Source: a candidate division WOR-1 bacterium RIFOXYB2_FULL_42_35 (GTDB lineage: Bacteria > Margulisbacteria > WOR-1 > O2-12-FULL-45-9). Taken from it: a DNA stretch of 64,000 nucleotides. Positions 37,350-46,752 of this stretch are shown here, piece by piece (positions within the stretch are counted from its first letter, which is position 1; every line of letters starts with the position of its first letter). The stretch is from positions 18,190 to 82,189 of the forward strand of contig MEUC01000011.1 in NCBI GenBank assembly GCA_001771545.1. Direction: 5' to 3'. Made by a program: the position numbers and the translations under genes. The notes under the pieces were generated by a model. That model worked only from the letters and a program-made list of their open reading frames with translations, was not told the DNA's origin and ran no database searches.

Positions 37350-37982
37350 CACTAAATTAATTCTCCAGGGCAAAGATCTTCTTACTATTTCTTCCAGACT
37401 TTTATTCCCTTTTATTTCCGATGTTGGCTGGGGCATCTCTTTTAACCTATTATTTTCTGGCCCAACATTTAGATCATCAAGGTCTGGTGGCAAAACTCTT
37501 ATGACTGGCTCAGCTTCTCTTTTTACCGGTTGCCATTTTATAGGAAGCTTAATATCAGGTAAACTTGCTGTTTGCTCTGGGTATGCTTTTAAATCATCTG
37601 GGTCTGCAGGCAAAGCTCTTATGACTGGTTCTTCAAGGGCTTCTGGGTTCGCTGGTATAGCCCTAAATACCGGTTCTTGCTCATCCGGGTTTTCTGGCAA
37701 AGCTGGCAAAGCTCTTATGACTGGTTCTTCAAGGTCTTCTGAGTTCGCTGGTATAGCCCTAAATACCGGTTCTTTAAGCTCATACGGGTTTTCTGGCAAA
37801 GCTGGCAAAGCCCTTATAACAGGTTCTTTTCCCACCAGAGAGACAAAGTCCTGGAAATCCTCCCCACTAATTCCTGGGTTTTCTGATTGGCAAGTTTTTC
37901 CATCCTTATTCTTATCCAAAGCCTTTACTGCCTTTTTGAAACCAGGCTTAACATCACCCGTATTTATACATAAATCTCCCAT
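37344..37982 (-). CDS. EF-hand protein with EPVIRALPA repeats
   Basis: 212 aa, no signal peptide, AAGGAG six bases from the ATG. Residues 13-36 carry an EF-hand (loop DKNKDGKTCQSE) at the same offset as in the 16504 protein. From residue 53 a proline-rich repeat recurs six or more times: EPVIRALPALPENP, EPVFRAIPANSEDLE, EPVIRALPADPDDL, EPVIRVLPPDLDD, in units of about 18-22 residues that alternate VIRALPA and VFRAIPA. The DNA of 37600-37830 shows the corresponding tandem repeats. The C-terminus is basic and hydrophobic (RSLPWRINLVK). Function unknown. Confidence 0.7.
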   Translation of the reverse strand: MGDLCINTGDVKPGFKKAVKALDKNKDGKTCQSENPGISGEDFQDFVSLVGKEPVIRALPALPENPYELKEPVFRAIPANSEDLEEPVIRALPALPENPDEQEPVFRAIPANPEALEEPVIRALPADPDDLKAYPEQTASLPDIKLPIKWQPVKREAEPVIRVLPPDLDDLNVGPENNRLKEMPQPTSEIKGNKSLEEIVRRSLPWRINLVK

Positions 37983-38064
37983 ATCATTCTCCTTTTGGTA
38001 TTAGTTGCGCTTCTACTATATATATCGAAAGAAGACCGATAAAACTTGTGTTAAATTACTATCC

Positions 38065-38727
38065 TTAGAAGCTTAAAAATCTAGTTCCACCATAGGGATC
38101 GGATTTCTTGGGAACAGACGAAGGCAGAGGCGCAGGCTGAGGAGAAGGTGAAGCAGAAGGCAAAGGAGGAACAGGCCTTGCTATCGGTTGAGCAACTGGT
38201 CGGGCAACTGGTTTTGGAGCTTCAACAACAGTGTTTTTTTGGAAATTAGCCATGGGAAACATCGGCTTTTGGATTAAAATTGATTTCTGTGTTTGCGGCT
38301 TGGGTTGAAGATCTTTTGCTTCCGCTAAATAAACCACATCTTGTTCCCGCACTTTATGTTTAACCTTGATCCCAACCTCATCGCCTTTTTTAGCTTTCAA
38401 AACACTTTCATGTTCGATTTGAATTGAATCAATTCTTTGGATAAAATCTGTCTTGTGACCTTTAATTAGAATAATATCGCCAACTTTTAGCGGGGCTTTA
38501 AGCTTGAAAGCAGCTACTGAGATTTTACCAAAGTAGTGTTCAATCTTGGCAATAACCCGAGGACCTTTGATTTTTTTTACGGTTTTCTTTCTATTGACAC
38601 TCTTTTTAACTTTCTTACTGGTTAGTTTTTTTGGTTTCTTAGACTTCTTTTTCCCCTTAACCTTAGTCCTTCCCTCTTTCTTAGTCTTCGCCTTTGCCCT
38701 TAGCCTCTTTATTTTCTTCTTCACCAT
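38065..38727 (-). CDS. EF-Tu domain-2-like protein with Lys-rich and Pro-rich tails
   Basis: 220 aa from ATG 38727 (AGGAG eight bases before). Residues 1-55 are almost all Lys/Arg/Ser (KKKIKRLRAKAKTKKEG), residues 56-140 form one beta-barrel of the translation-factor type (IEHYFGKISVAAFKL, LKVGDIILIKGHKTDF, IQIEHESVLKAKKGDEVGIKV in parts), and residues 150-215 are Pro/Ala-rich. The barrel matches the family annotated as translation elongation factor-like proteins of unknown role. It lies 12 bp downstream of the decarboxylase gene in the polyamine operon. Confidence 0.75.
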   Translation of the reverse strand: MVKKKIKRLRAKAKTKKEGRTKVKGKKKSKKPKKLTSKKVKKSVNRKKTVKKIKGPRVIAKIEHYFGKISVAAFKLKAPLKVGDIILIKGHKTDFIQRIDSIQIEHESVLKAKKGDEVGIKVKHKVREQDVVYLAEAKDLQPKPQTQKSILIQKPMFPMANFQKNTVVEAPKPVARPVAQPIARPVPPLPSASPSPQPAPLPSSVPKKSDPYGGTRFLSF

Positions 38728-38738
38728 CGCTCCCACTC

Positions 38739-39884
38739 CTAAACCATAATAATTTTAGCCGGCGGAAACCCGTTAAAACCCGGAACCGCACTAGCACACG
38801 AGTAAGCCCCGATATTTTTAACGTAAACAATATTGCCAACCTCCAACTCCGGTAAATCTTCACTAATGGAAATAGTGTCAAAAGAATCACAAGTTGGGCC
38901 AGCCAAAGTACTTAAAAATTTCTGGCCGCGCCTTAAAGTCTTAAACTCATAACGACAATGATCAAAAACAATCCCGGAAAAATCGGCATAAACACCATCA
39001 TTGAGATAATAATAGTTTTTATTGTTGCGAAAAGTTCTACCCACAACTTGCGTAATCAGGGTGCCGGCTAACCCGGCAAAAAATCGCCCCGGCTCGGCAA
39101 TAAAGTTCGTATCCTTGGCAAACAAACGGCGTAGCTTTTTTCGTAAATGTTTGGCCATGTCCTTAAAGGTAATATGGTTATCACTGTCAAAATGACGAAT
39201 CGGAAAACCACCGCCAATATCAAGGGTGTCTAATTTTAAACCGTAACGCTCTGCCTCATTAAATATGGCGGCTGAAACCTCCAAAGCCTGTAAGTAATTC
39301 TCCACATTAGTACACTGCGAACCAACATGAAAAGAGACCCCGGCCGGCTTTAAACCCAAGGACTTAGCCTTGCGTAACAGAAAGACCGACTGATCAGGGT
39401 CAGCGCCAAACTTAAGGGATAATTCAACCGTACTGCCAATATTACTAACCTTAATACGCACCAAAACCCCGGCTCCGGGACAATACTTGGCAATCTTATA
39501 AAGTTCCGGTTCATTGTCAAAGGTCATAAAGCGGACTTTCTTTTTATAAGCCTCGGCAATATCCCGGTTAGACTTTATCGTATTAGCAAAAATCACCTTA
39601 TCAGGAGAGGCTCCCAAAGAAAGAACCTGATTCATCTCCACAGCACTAGCCACATCAAAACCAGCTCCAAGCTTCACAAAGGTTTTAATAATTTCCGGAT
39701 GGGGATTAGCCTTAATGGCATAATAAGGGGTGACGTCAGGAAGATATCTGGTAAAACGCTCATATTGCTGACGCAGGGCTTCACGATTAATTAACATTAA
39801 CGGGGAACCGTATTTCTTAACGGCATTGCGGATAGTTTTTTCTAAACCGCCGCGACCAGAAGCTTTAGCACCTTTAGTGGTCAT
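38739..39884 (-). CDS. PLP-dependent ornithine/lysine-type decarboxylase (fold III)
   Basis: 381 aa. PLP lysine in YYAIKANPHPEI, phosphate-binding GGGFPI, EPGR, and the substrate-side Cys/Asp in GPTCDSFDTI, ending in PGFNGFPPAKII. This is the eukaryote-like ornithine decarboxylase family, which also includes lysine and carboxynorspermidine decarboxylases; the motif CDSFD fits ornithine or lysine types. Start overlaps the homospermidine-synthase stop by four bases. It likely supplies putrescine (or cadaverine) for its neighbour. Confidence 0.9.
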   Translation of the reverse strand: MTTKGAKASGRGGLEKTIRNAVKKYGSPLMLINREALRQQYERFTRYLPDVTPYYAIKANPHPEIIKTFVKLGAGFDVASAVEMNQVLSLGASPDKVIFANTIKSNRDIAEAYKKKVRFMTFDNEPELYKIAKYCPGAGVLVRIKVSNIGSTVELSLKFGADPDQSVFLLRKAKSLGLKPAGVSFHVGSQCTNVENYLQALEVSAAIFNEAERYGLKLDTLDIGGGFPIRHFDSDNHITFKDMAKHLRKKLRRLFAKDTNFIAEPGRFFAGLAGTLITQVVGRTFRNNKNYYYLNDGVYADFSGIVFDHCRYEFKTLRRGQKFLSTLAGPTCDSFDTISISEDLPELEVGNIVYVKNIGAYSCASAVPGFNGFPPAKIIMV

Positions 39885-41416
39885 GCAAATAAATTCAAAG
39901 GCTCGCCTTTTTTGCAGGCCTCTATCATTGCCTTTGCCTCATTTTCCGGTAGTAAATCAACTTTGTTGGTTAAAAATGTAGAAAATTGCCAGACATCTTC
40001 TTCAGGCGGTCTGGGCATATCATATTTTGTAAACTTGGTGTTAAGATTTTTTAAAGGGGTCCAATCAACTGCCTTAGAAACAAAGGGGCTAATATAAGGC
40101 ATCGAAATTCTAAGTATTTCTTCAAAATCAATATCATCCGGCATACGAAAACCCATCTTAGGATTTTTAATCATCCAAATAGCAGCAGCTACAACAGAAA
40201 CAGCTACTTGCATAGTAGTTGCTTGTTGATGCGGCACCAGTTTTCTGGAAGTGTGGATATCAAGAATACTGCCGCACCACCAGGAATTAAAATCATGACC
40301 CATTAAAAGCACGCCTAGTTGATCCTCCCCATCAATAATTTCGTCGTTCATAATACGTTGTTTTTCTTGTAAATGAAATTGCCGCATTTCCAGCTCGCGC
40401 AAAGAATTAATTGCCGCATTAGATGGACAATAGGCATAATGCACCGTAGGCCGATAGACTGCTTCCCCATTTTCCCAGACGGTTAAGCGATCAGAAATAC
40501 TAAAGGCTTCACCATGGCGAATAACCATGCCAATAATTTCACCACAAGGCACCCAAGAACGCACTACTGTTCTCATCCCAAGAGAGCGCAGGCAAATCTG
40601 GTTTCTCGGCCCGGTCTTATGGAAGAAAGCAGTTTTGGGAATATTTCTCTCGTGAGTTCCCCAACCTAATTCTGCCGGCGCCACCCCCTCCTCATAAAAA
40701 CCTTCTATACTCCAGGTATTAACGAATTCGTTAACCTGTTTGGGCCGATCTGTAATTTGGGTATCCCGCTCAGAAATATGGATAACCTTAACCCCTTCAA
40801 GCTGCGCCAGCTTAGCAAAGTTTTTCTCACTCAAAGCATCTTCTAAACTCTTCTTGCGTGGATCATGAGGTTTTTCTTGTAAGATTTTATTAGCAATCCC
40901 AATTAAAGCATGTTTTGTGAAATGTGACACCAAGCCAGGATTAGCACCATGGTCAACAACTGCCGAAGTCCCCTTATTATCACCCCAACGCTTGACCATG
41001 TCTTTAAGCTGCATATGACGTTGATACAAGGTATATCTGGTGGGATCATTGCGTTCTTCATCTTTATAGGGATTCCATTCTTCCACGGAAGTATTAACAT
41101 ATAAAATTTGATTGTTGCGGCAATAAGTTAGCATTGACTCGCAATCAATGTTCCAGGCCAAATCAACAATTAGATCACCAGCCCCAACATATTTTTTTAA
41201 AAGTTCCTTGTAATTATCTTTGGTAACTTTATCATTAACATAGGTAACCCCTTTAGCAAGAGAATCTTTAACGCGGGCTCGATTATCAACAAAATCCATA
41301 ATAGTGATATTTTGAGGGGGAACATCGATTAATTGCAAGACAATGGGTACCGCACATTGCGAAACAGAACCACAACCAATGATCAGGATCTTACCGGGAA
41401 ATTTGACATGCTTCAT
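39881..41416 (-). CDS. hss: homospermidine synthase
   Basis: 511 aa, in the size range of the bacterial enzyme (about 480 aa) and longer than carboxynorspermidine dehydrogenase (about 400). Rossmann start KILIIGCGSVSQCAVPI, then VVDHGANPGLVSHFTKHAL and NTSVEEWNPY, typical of homospermidine synthase. It builds sym-homospermidine from two putrescines (or putrescine and spermidine) with NAD. First gene of the polyamine operon, AAAGGAG ten bases upstream. The putrescine probably comes from the overlapping decarboxylase. Confidence 0.85.
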   Translation of the reverse strand: MKHVKFPGKILIIGCGSVSQCAVPIVLQLIDVPPQNITIMDFVDNRARVKDSLAKGVTYVNDKVTKDNYKELLKKYVGAGDLIVDLAWNIDCESMLTYCRNNQILYVNTSVEEWNPYKDEERNDPTRYTLYQRHMQLKDMVKRWGDNKGTSAVVDHGANPGLVSHFTKHALIGIANKILQEKPHDPRKKSLEDALSEKNFAKLAQLEGVKVIHISERDTQITDRPKQVNEFVNTWSIEGFYEEGVAPAELGWGTHERNIPKTAFFHKTGPRNQICLRSLGMRTVVRSWVPCGEIIGMVIRHGEAFSISDRLTVWENGEAVYRPTVHYAYCPSNAAINSLRELEMRQFHLQEKQRIMNDEIIDGEDQLGVLLMGHDFNSWWCGSILDIHTSRKLVPHQQATTMQVAVSVVAAAIWMIKNPKMGFRMPDDIDFEEILRISMPYISPFVSKAVDWTPLKNLNTKFTKYDMPRPPEEDVWQFSTFLTNKVDLLPENEAKAMIEACKKGEPLNLFA

Positions 41417-41525
41417 TTATCTAAAACTCCTTTTTTTAAAATACTTTTGTTTTTTTCATTGTAACAAATAAAATATTTTTTGGCAAATAATGTTGTCTAG
41501 ATGTTGTATAATGGATTAACAGAAT

Positions 41526-41599
41526 GCGCCCGTAGCTCAACTGGATAGAGCGTCTGCCTTCGAAGCAGCAGGTTAGAGGTTCAAGTCCTCTCGGGCGCA
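41526..41599 (+). tRNA. tRNA-Arg (anticodon TCG), CCA not encoded
   Basis: Acceptor GCGCCCG/CGGGCGC, D arm GCTC..GAGC, anticodon loop CTTCGAA, T arm AGAGG TTCAAGT CCTCT, discriminator A at 41599. The outermost anticodon-stem pair (T27-C43) is mismatched. A run of T follows at once; the EamA gene begins 20 bp later. Confidence 0.95.
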
Positions 41600-41619
41600 C
41601 TTTTTTTATTAACAGTATT

Positions 41620-42456
41620 ATGTCAGCAATGTTTTTATCAGCAATATTATTCGGTTTCATGGGCTTAATGGTTAAGATCTTAAGCCAATCAATCCCTGCT
41701 GAGCTGATTGCCTTTGGCCGTTTCTTTTTTGGTCTTTTCGCCGTCTCAATCCTGGTGGTTGCCAGGCTGGTTAAATTAAAATTCGTTAATCGCCCGCTGC
41801 TTATCTTTCGAGGAATTGTTGGCGGTTTTGCTATTCTCTGTTACTTTAAGTCTGTCAGCTTAATTCCTCTGGCAGATGCAGCTGTAATTTCTTTTTCTTA
41901 CCCAATTTTTGGCACAATTTTTGCAGCAATCTTTCTTAAGGAAGAACTAAAGCCTCAAGCCTTGTTGGTCTTAATGATAGCCTTATTCGGCATGGTTTTA
42001 GTGGCTGATCCTAAATTCAGGACAATTAATATTGGTTACGTCTTTGCTTTAATTTCTTCGCTTTGTGCTGGCGCAGCAGTAACTTCTGTTCGTCAATTAA
42101 GGAAAACAGATGACCCCTGGTCAATCTCTATTGCCCAAATGGTGGGAGGCATTATAATAGTTAGCCTGCTTAGTTTTAAGAGCCTTAGTATTCCCAACCC
42201 TAACATTCTCTTGTTGCTTGTTTTTGCTTCCTTAATTTCAACCATTGGACAATTATTATTAACTTATGCATATGAATTTTGCAGCGTGACTGTAGGGGGA
42301 ACAATTTCTTTAGCGGTTGTGCCAACTACTGTTGTTTTGGCAATTGTTTTTCTGGGGGAAACTATTACCGCCTCATTCCTGGTGGGTAGCAGTATGATCT
42401 TTGGTAGTGCAATTTATTTACTTAACAGCCAAACCGAAGCCGGTTCCAAAGGTTGA
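41620..42456 (+). CDS. EamA/DMT-family transporter
   Basis: 278 aa, ten hydrophobic helices in two EamA repeats (ILFGFMGLMVKILSQ, ISFSYPIFGTIFAAIFLKEEL; ISLAVVPTTVVLAIVFLGE; quoted in short parts). These permeases move amino acids, nucleosides or other small metabolites out of the cell. It begins 20 bp after tRNA-Arg with no Shine-Dalgarno, so it may be read through from the tRNA promoter. The substrate is not predictable. Confidence 0.9.
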   Translation: MSAMFLSAILFGFMGLMVKILSQSIPAELIAFGRFFFGLFAVSILVVARLVKLKFVNRPLLIFRGIVGGFAILCYFKSVSLIPLADAAVISFSYPIFGTIFAAIFLKEELKPQALLVLMIALFGMVLVADPKFRTINIGYVFALISSLCAGAAVTSVRQLRKTDDPWSISIAQMVGGIIIVSLLSFKSLSIPNPNILLLLVFASLISTIGQLLLTYAYEFCSVTVGGTISLAVVPTTVVLAIVFLGETITASFLVGSSMIFGSAIYLLNSQTEAGSKG

Positions 42457-43236
42457 TTATTTATCTAACTGCATCAAAACGTATGGGGTCCCTAGCCCAC
42501 TTTCCAAGCCTTCATACTTAATCCATTCTGCTGGTTTGGAATCAGAATACCAAAAATAGATCTTAGGCAAGAAAGCCCCAACAAAGCCCAAAGCTCCCAA
42601 ATTAACAGTGAGTTCAACCTTATGACAGTCGAACTCACCTGCAGGAACAGTGACTTTTTCTTGATCACGATAAATTAGCGTATTGGAATAAATTTTTGGC
42701 TCATCGGAAAGGTAATGAAAAGCAAAGTCTTGTTTGCGCTGAAAATCATAGCCCTGTATTGCCAAGCCTAAGATATATTTATCCACAACATCATTTTCAA
42801 ATTTAAAGATTTGCTTCTCGATTTTATTATTAACTTTGTCTTCGCGCCTAAAATAAATATTCTTATCCTCATCATCATACTGTAATATCTCTACCTTAAG
42901 CAGTTTGCCCTGATTGGAGAAGACTCTTTTCTCCGAATAATAGGGCCTAAGAGACGGCTCTAGATAATAGTAGCCGGTAACTTCCCATTTAAGGGGGACT
43001 TTTGACCCGCCGTATTTACCCTGACCTTTTTCCGAATAGCGAATATATTTTTGACCATCTTCAGTTGCCAACTGATATTGGATCTCCGACTGCCACAGTA
43101 TTTTTCCAGACTCCTTATCTAGGGTGATGATTTTGTTTTTGATTAACTGAGGAATTTCCGGCAGTTTAAAATTTTCGGCACTAACACTTATTGAAAAAAA
43201 CAATAAACCCAGCATTACAACAATTATCTTTTTCAT
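42457..43236 (-). CDS. secreted DUF3108-like protein
   Basis: 259 aa with a signal peptide (cleavage near SVSA-ENFKL). Mostly beta structure (QKYIRYSEKGQGKYGGSKV, YYLEPSLRPYYSEKRVF) and a late VPAGEFDCHKVELTVN segment, the usual DUF3108 motif. Such proteins are periplasmic and poorly known, possibly binding a lipid or glycan. It overlaps rdgB by four bases on the same strand, ending the recJ-purD-rdgB run. Confidence 0.7.
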   Translation of the reverse strand: MKKIIVVMLGLLFFSISVSAENFKLPEIPQLIKNKIITLDKESGKILWQSEIQYQLATEDGQKYIRYSEKGQGKYGGSKVPLKWEVTGYYYLEPSLRPYYSEKRVFSNQGKLLKVEILQYDDEDKNIYFRREDKVNNKIEKQIFKFENDVVDKYILGLAIQGYDFQRKQDFAFHYLSDEPKIYSNTLIYRDQEKVTVPAGEFDCHKVELTVNLGALGFVGAFLPKIYFWYSDSKPAEWIKYEGLESGLGTPYVLMQLDK

Positions 43237-43790
43237 AAGAGCTCCTTCAATTTCTTTAAGGCCCTACCCCTGTGACTCAAACGATTTTTCATCACCGGAC
43301 TCATCTCGGCAAAAGTTTTCTTGTAACCTTGGGGAACAAAAACGGGATCATAGCCAAAACCACGCTCGCCCCTCATTTCGTGGATGATCTTCCCCTTACA
43401 AATCCCTTTGACTGTTTTGACTTCACCATTTGGATAAACTATCGCTATCACGCAAACGAATTGAGCTATTCGCATTACTTCATTCACATTACTCATTACT
43501 CTCAAAAGTTTTGTGCAGAGTTTCTCCGGGGTTGGATTTGGTCCGGCAAAGCGAGCGGATTTAATCCCTGGTTTACCATTAAGGGCTTTAACTTCTAGCC
43601 CGGAATCATCGGCAATGGCAATTTGACCAGGCTTTAATTTAATGGCCTTGGCTTTTTTAATCGCATTGGCTTCGAATGTTTTTCCGTTCTCATGAACTCG
43701 CAATTCGCAACCGGTAACCCGTAACTTGAGAATTTGTTTAACTTCGCGGAGTTTGTGTTTATTGCCCGTAGCAACCAGAATTTGCATCAT
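43233..43790 (-). CDS. rdgB: RdgB/HAM1-type non-canonical purine NTP pyrophosphatase
   Basis: 185 aa. ATGNKHKLREVKQIL, ADDSGLEVKALNGKPGIKSARFAG (in parts) and GERGFGYDPVFVPQG are diagnostic. It hydrolyses dITP, XTP and ITP to clean the nucleotide pool. Two short inserts are coded by word repeats: LRVTGCELRV (43694-43728, 'cgtaacccgtaac' words) and VMSNVNEVMRI (43471-43505, 'attacttcattc' words). Each leaves the frame intact and keeps the core motifs. It overlaps purD by four bases. Confidence 0.95.
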   Translation of the reverse strand: MMQILVATGNKHKLREVKQILKLRVTGCELRVHENGKTFEANAIKKAKAIKLKPGQIAIADDSGLEVKALNGKPGIKSARFAGPNPTPEKLCTKLLRVMSNVNEVMRIAQFVCVIAIVYPNGEVKTVKGICKGKIIHEMRGERGFGYDPVFVPQGYKKTFAEMSPVMKNRLSHRGRALKKLKELL

Positions 43791-45055
43791 AAATACTTCA
43801 AGGCCTTTTTCCCAATATCCTTCCGATACTGCATCCCTTTAAACTTAATCATCTCAACAGCTTGATAAGCATTTTTAATCGCAAACTTAATGTTGTCTCC
43901 AAGTGCGGTAACGCCTAAGACTCTCCCGCCAGAGGTGACTGGGCCAGGAAACTTTGTGCCTGCATGAAACACATAAGCATTGGCTAATTGGTCAACTTTA
44001 TCAATGCCAGTTATTGGCATCCCTTTCTCATATTTACCAGGATAGCCGCCAGCTGCAATTACCACGCACACCGCAGCCTTCTCATGCCACTCAATCTCAC
44101 GATTATTTAACTTGCCATCAATGACTGCTTGAAAGATTGGCACAATGTCACTCTTCATCCGCATTAGAATTGGTTGAGTTTCTGGATCACCAAAGCGACA
44201 GTTAAATTCTAAAACCTTGGGTCCTTGTTTTGTGACCATAATCCCAGCATAGATAATTCCTTTATAAGGAATCCCTTCTTGTGCCATACCCGCCACTAAG
44301 GGACGCAATACTTCTACATCAATTTGTGACATTAAATGATCGGTGATAACTGGTGCCGGTGAATAAGCCCCCATACCGCCAGTGTTTGGTCCTTTGTCAC
44401 CATCATAAATTCGCTTATGATCTTGAGACGTTTCGAGTGGAACAATTGATTTGCCATCAGTTAGAGCAAGAATGGAAGCTTCTTCACCGACTAAACACTC
44501 TTCAATGACAACTGTGTCTCCAGCAGAACCAAACTCTTTCTTTTCCATAATATCTTTAACTGCTGTGATAGCTTCCGCAGTGGTCTGACAAATCAAGACC
44601 CCCTTGCCTGCTGCTAAACCATCGGCTTTAACCACAATTGGCGCGCCCATTTCATTAATATAAGCAATGGCTTTAGCTGGATCGGTAAAAATACCGGTTT
44701 GCGCAGTAGGTATATCGTATTTAACCATAATGTTTTTGGCAAAAGCTTTACTACCTTCTAATTGTGCTGCAGCTTTGCTAGGACCAAAGGCTTTTAAGCC
44801 GGCCTTGTCAAATTCATCAACCACACCAAGGACTAGAGGAATTTCTGGGCCAACAACGGTTAGATCAATCTTCTTTTCTTGAGCAAAATTTAGGAGGCCG
44901 GCGATATCGTCAACTTTGATATTAACATTTTCCGCAAACTCTGCAGTCCCAGCGTTACCAGGCGCACAGTAGATTTTATCAACTTTAGGACTTTGGGAGA
45001 TTTTCCAGACTAAGGCGTGCTCGCGACCGCCAGAGCCGATGACTAAGACTTTCAT
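43787..45055 (-). CDS. purD: phosphoribosylamine-glycine ligase
   Basis: 422 aa, normal length. N-terminal GSGGREHALVWKISQSP, ATP-grasp motifs (VKADGLAAGKGVLIC, DKGPNTGGMGAYSPAP), LEFNCRFGDPETQPIL. It forms GAR in purine synthesis. Encoded away from the purF-M-N-H cluster, between recJ and rdgB with four-base overlaps at both ends. Confidence 0.98.
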   Translation of the reverse strand: MKVLVIGSGGREHALVWKISQSPKVDKIYCAPGNAGTAEFAENVNIKVDDIAGLLNFAQEKKIDLTVVGPEIPLVLGVVDEFDKAGLKAFGPSKAAAQLEGSKAFAKNIMVKYDIPTAQTGIFTDPAKAIAYINEMGAPIVVKADGLAAGKGVLICQTTAEAITAVKDIMEKKEFGSAGDTVVIEECLVGEEASILALTDGKSIVPLETSQDHKRIYDGDKGPNTGGMGAYSPAPVITDHLMSQIDVEVLRPLVAGMAQEGIPYKGIIYAGIMVTKQGPKVLEFNCRFGDPETQPILMRMKSDIVPIFQAVIDGKLNNREIEWHEKAAVCVVIAAGGYPGKYEKGMPITGIDKVDQLANAYVFHAGTKFPGPVTSGGRVLGVTALGDNIKFAIKNAYQAVEMIKFKGMQYRKDIGKKALKYL

Positions 45056-46752
45056 TTGTTAGCCTCCTTAATATCAACTAACGAGAGTTGAACGCTCTCA
45101 AACCCGTTCCATAAATTTGTTTCTAAACGATAAGCAATGTCGTACATATTATTATAATTGAGTTCAGCCGCTTTTTCACCTAGGCCAAAGCCAATGGAAT
45201 CAAAACTATTGCCCTCTTTCGCAAACTTGGCCTTAAGATGCCTGCCATCAGCGCCAACAGCTCTCATGCTCTCAATTTTCATCCCCTTAGTCACAAAGAT
45301 AGGAACTCTGTTTCCTTCTCCATAAGGGCCTAAAACGCTTAACTCTTTAGCTAGGCTCATAGTAATAACCTTAGCCTCAAGTTCAGCATCAATTAAAAGC
45401 CTGGCCTTCAAATCCTCGTCAGAAATTAATTCTGCAGCTTTTTCCTGTAAACGTTTTTTAAGTTCAGGGATTTTATCTACAGCCACTTCAAAACCAGCCG
45501 CTCCCTCATGCCCGCCAAAATCTAAAAACAAATCCCGGCAAGAATCCAGTAAAGCATAGATATTAACTCCACCAATTGAACGCGCAGAACCACGACCAAC
45601 CCCATCGTTAATACCAATTAAAACCGCTGGGCAACCTAATTGATCAACTACCCGTGAAGCCACAATCCCAATCACCCCAGGGTGCCAACCCTCACCTTCC
45701 AGCACCACAACTTTAGCTCCTGCTGGTTGATCTTTTAATCTTTCAAAGACTTCCTCACGAATATCTTTGCCAATACCTTGCCGCCGCGTATTAATCTTAT
45801 TAAGTTCAGCTGCTAAAGCTTGAACCTCATCAGCATCTTCGGACAAAAATAATTCAACTGATTTTGAAGCATGTTCAATCCGACCAGCTGCGTTAATCCG
45901 CGGGGCCAAACCAAAATAGATTTGATTTTCAGTGATTTGGTCCTTAAGCGAAGAAGCTTCCGCTAAGGCTTTAATTCCTAAACGCTTCCGCTCATTGATA
46001 AGCTTAAGCCCACCAACTGCGATAACCCTGTTTTCTTCATTTAATGGCACTACATCAGAAAAAGTACCCAAGGCTGCTAAATCCAGTAAGGAAGTTAAAA
46101 ACTCAACATCTTTAAGCTTGGCAACTTTAAGTAAAGCCCAAGCAAACTTAAAAGCTACTCCAGAACCAGACAAATATTTTGAGGGCTGTTCATTGGGGAT
46201 TAATTTTGGATTGACCAGCGCATAAGCATTAGGCAACTGCTGGGGAATATTATGATGATCAGTCACCACAACTTCCAGACCCAAACGGTTGGCTTCATCA
46301 ACCTCTTTAACACTGGCAATGCCACAATCAACCGTGACGATTAACTTAACTCCAGAATCAGCAATTTTTTTAACGGCTTCAATTGATAAGCTATAGCCTT
46401 CTCCATAACGATCGGGTATATAGTAAGCAACTTCAATCCCCAAATGTCTGAGAGTTTGAACCAAAATCGTCGTACCAGTAACGCCGTCAACATCATAATC
46501 ACCATAGATCAGAACTTTCTCGCCTTTTTCTTTAGCCAGTAGCACCCTTTCCGCAGCTTTAACAATATTGGGGATTTCAAAGGGGTTGCGTAAGTTTTTT
46601 AAAGTGGGTTTTAAGAAAACTTCTGCTTCTGGAAGGGTTTTGACACCACGATTAAGCAAAACTTGGGCAATGATGAGGGAAACAGAAAGGCTTTGAGAAA
46701 GTTTTTCAGCCAGCACAGGCACCGGCTTAACAAGCTGCCATATTTTATCCAT
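45052..46752 (-). CDS. recJ: single-stranded-DNA exonuclease RecJ
   Basis: 566 aa. DHH-family motifs YGDYDVDGVTGT, DCGIASVKEV, VVTDHHNIP, and the DHHA1 FGGHEGAAGFEV; C-terminal OB-like part follows. RecJ degrades 5' ssDNA in repair and recombination. Overlaps both purD (four bases) and the epimerase gene (eight bases), so it is in a long operon. Confidence 0.97.
   Translation of the reverse strand: MDKIWQLVKPVPVLAEKLSQSLSVSLIIAQVLLNRGVKTLPEAEVFLKPTLKNLRNPFEIPNIVKAAERVLLAKEKGEKVLIYGDYDVDGVTGTTILVQTLRHLGIEVAYYIPDRYGEGYSLSIEAVKKIADSGVKLIVTVDCGIASVKEVDEANRLGLEVVVTDHHNIPQQLPNAYALVNPKLIPNEQPSKYLSGSGVAFKFAWALLKVAKLKDVEFLTSLLDLAALGTFSDVVPLNEENRVIAVGGLKLINERKRLGIKALAEASSLKDQITENQIYFGLAPRINAAGRIEHASKSVELFLSEDADEVQALAAELNKINTRRQGIGKDIREEVFERLKDQPAGAKVVVLEGEGWHPGVIGIVASRVVDQLGCPAVLIGINDGVGRGSARSIGGVNIYALLDSCRDLFLDFGGHEGAAGFEVAVDKIPELKKRLQEKAAELISDEDLKARLLIDAELEAKVITMSLAKELSVLGPYGEGNRVPIFVTKGMKIESMRAVGADGRHLKAKFAKEGNSFDSIGFGLGEKAAELNYNNMYDIAYRLETNLWNGFESVQLSLVDIKEANK

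Noticed and set aside
37590..37830. CRISPR array or non-coding tandem repeat
   Set aside because: The repeats have no equal spacers and keep one reading frame coding EPVIRALPA units.
39881..41416. Carboxynorspermidine or saccharopine dehydrogenase
   Set aside because: The length and the HGANPGLVSHF segment fit homospermidine synthase better, although the Rossmann half is related.
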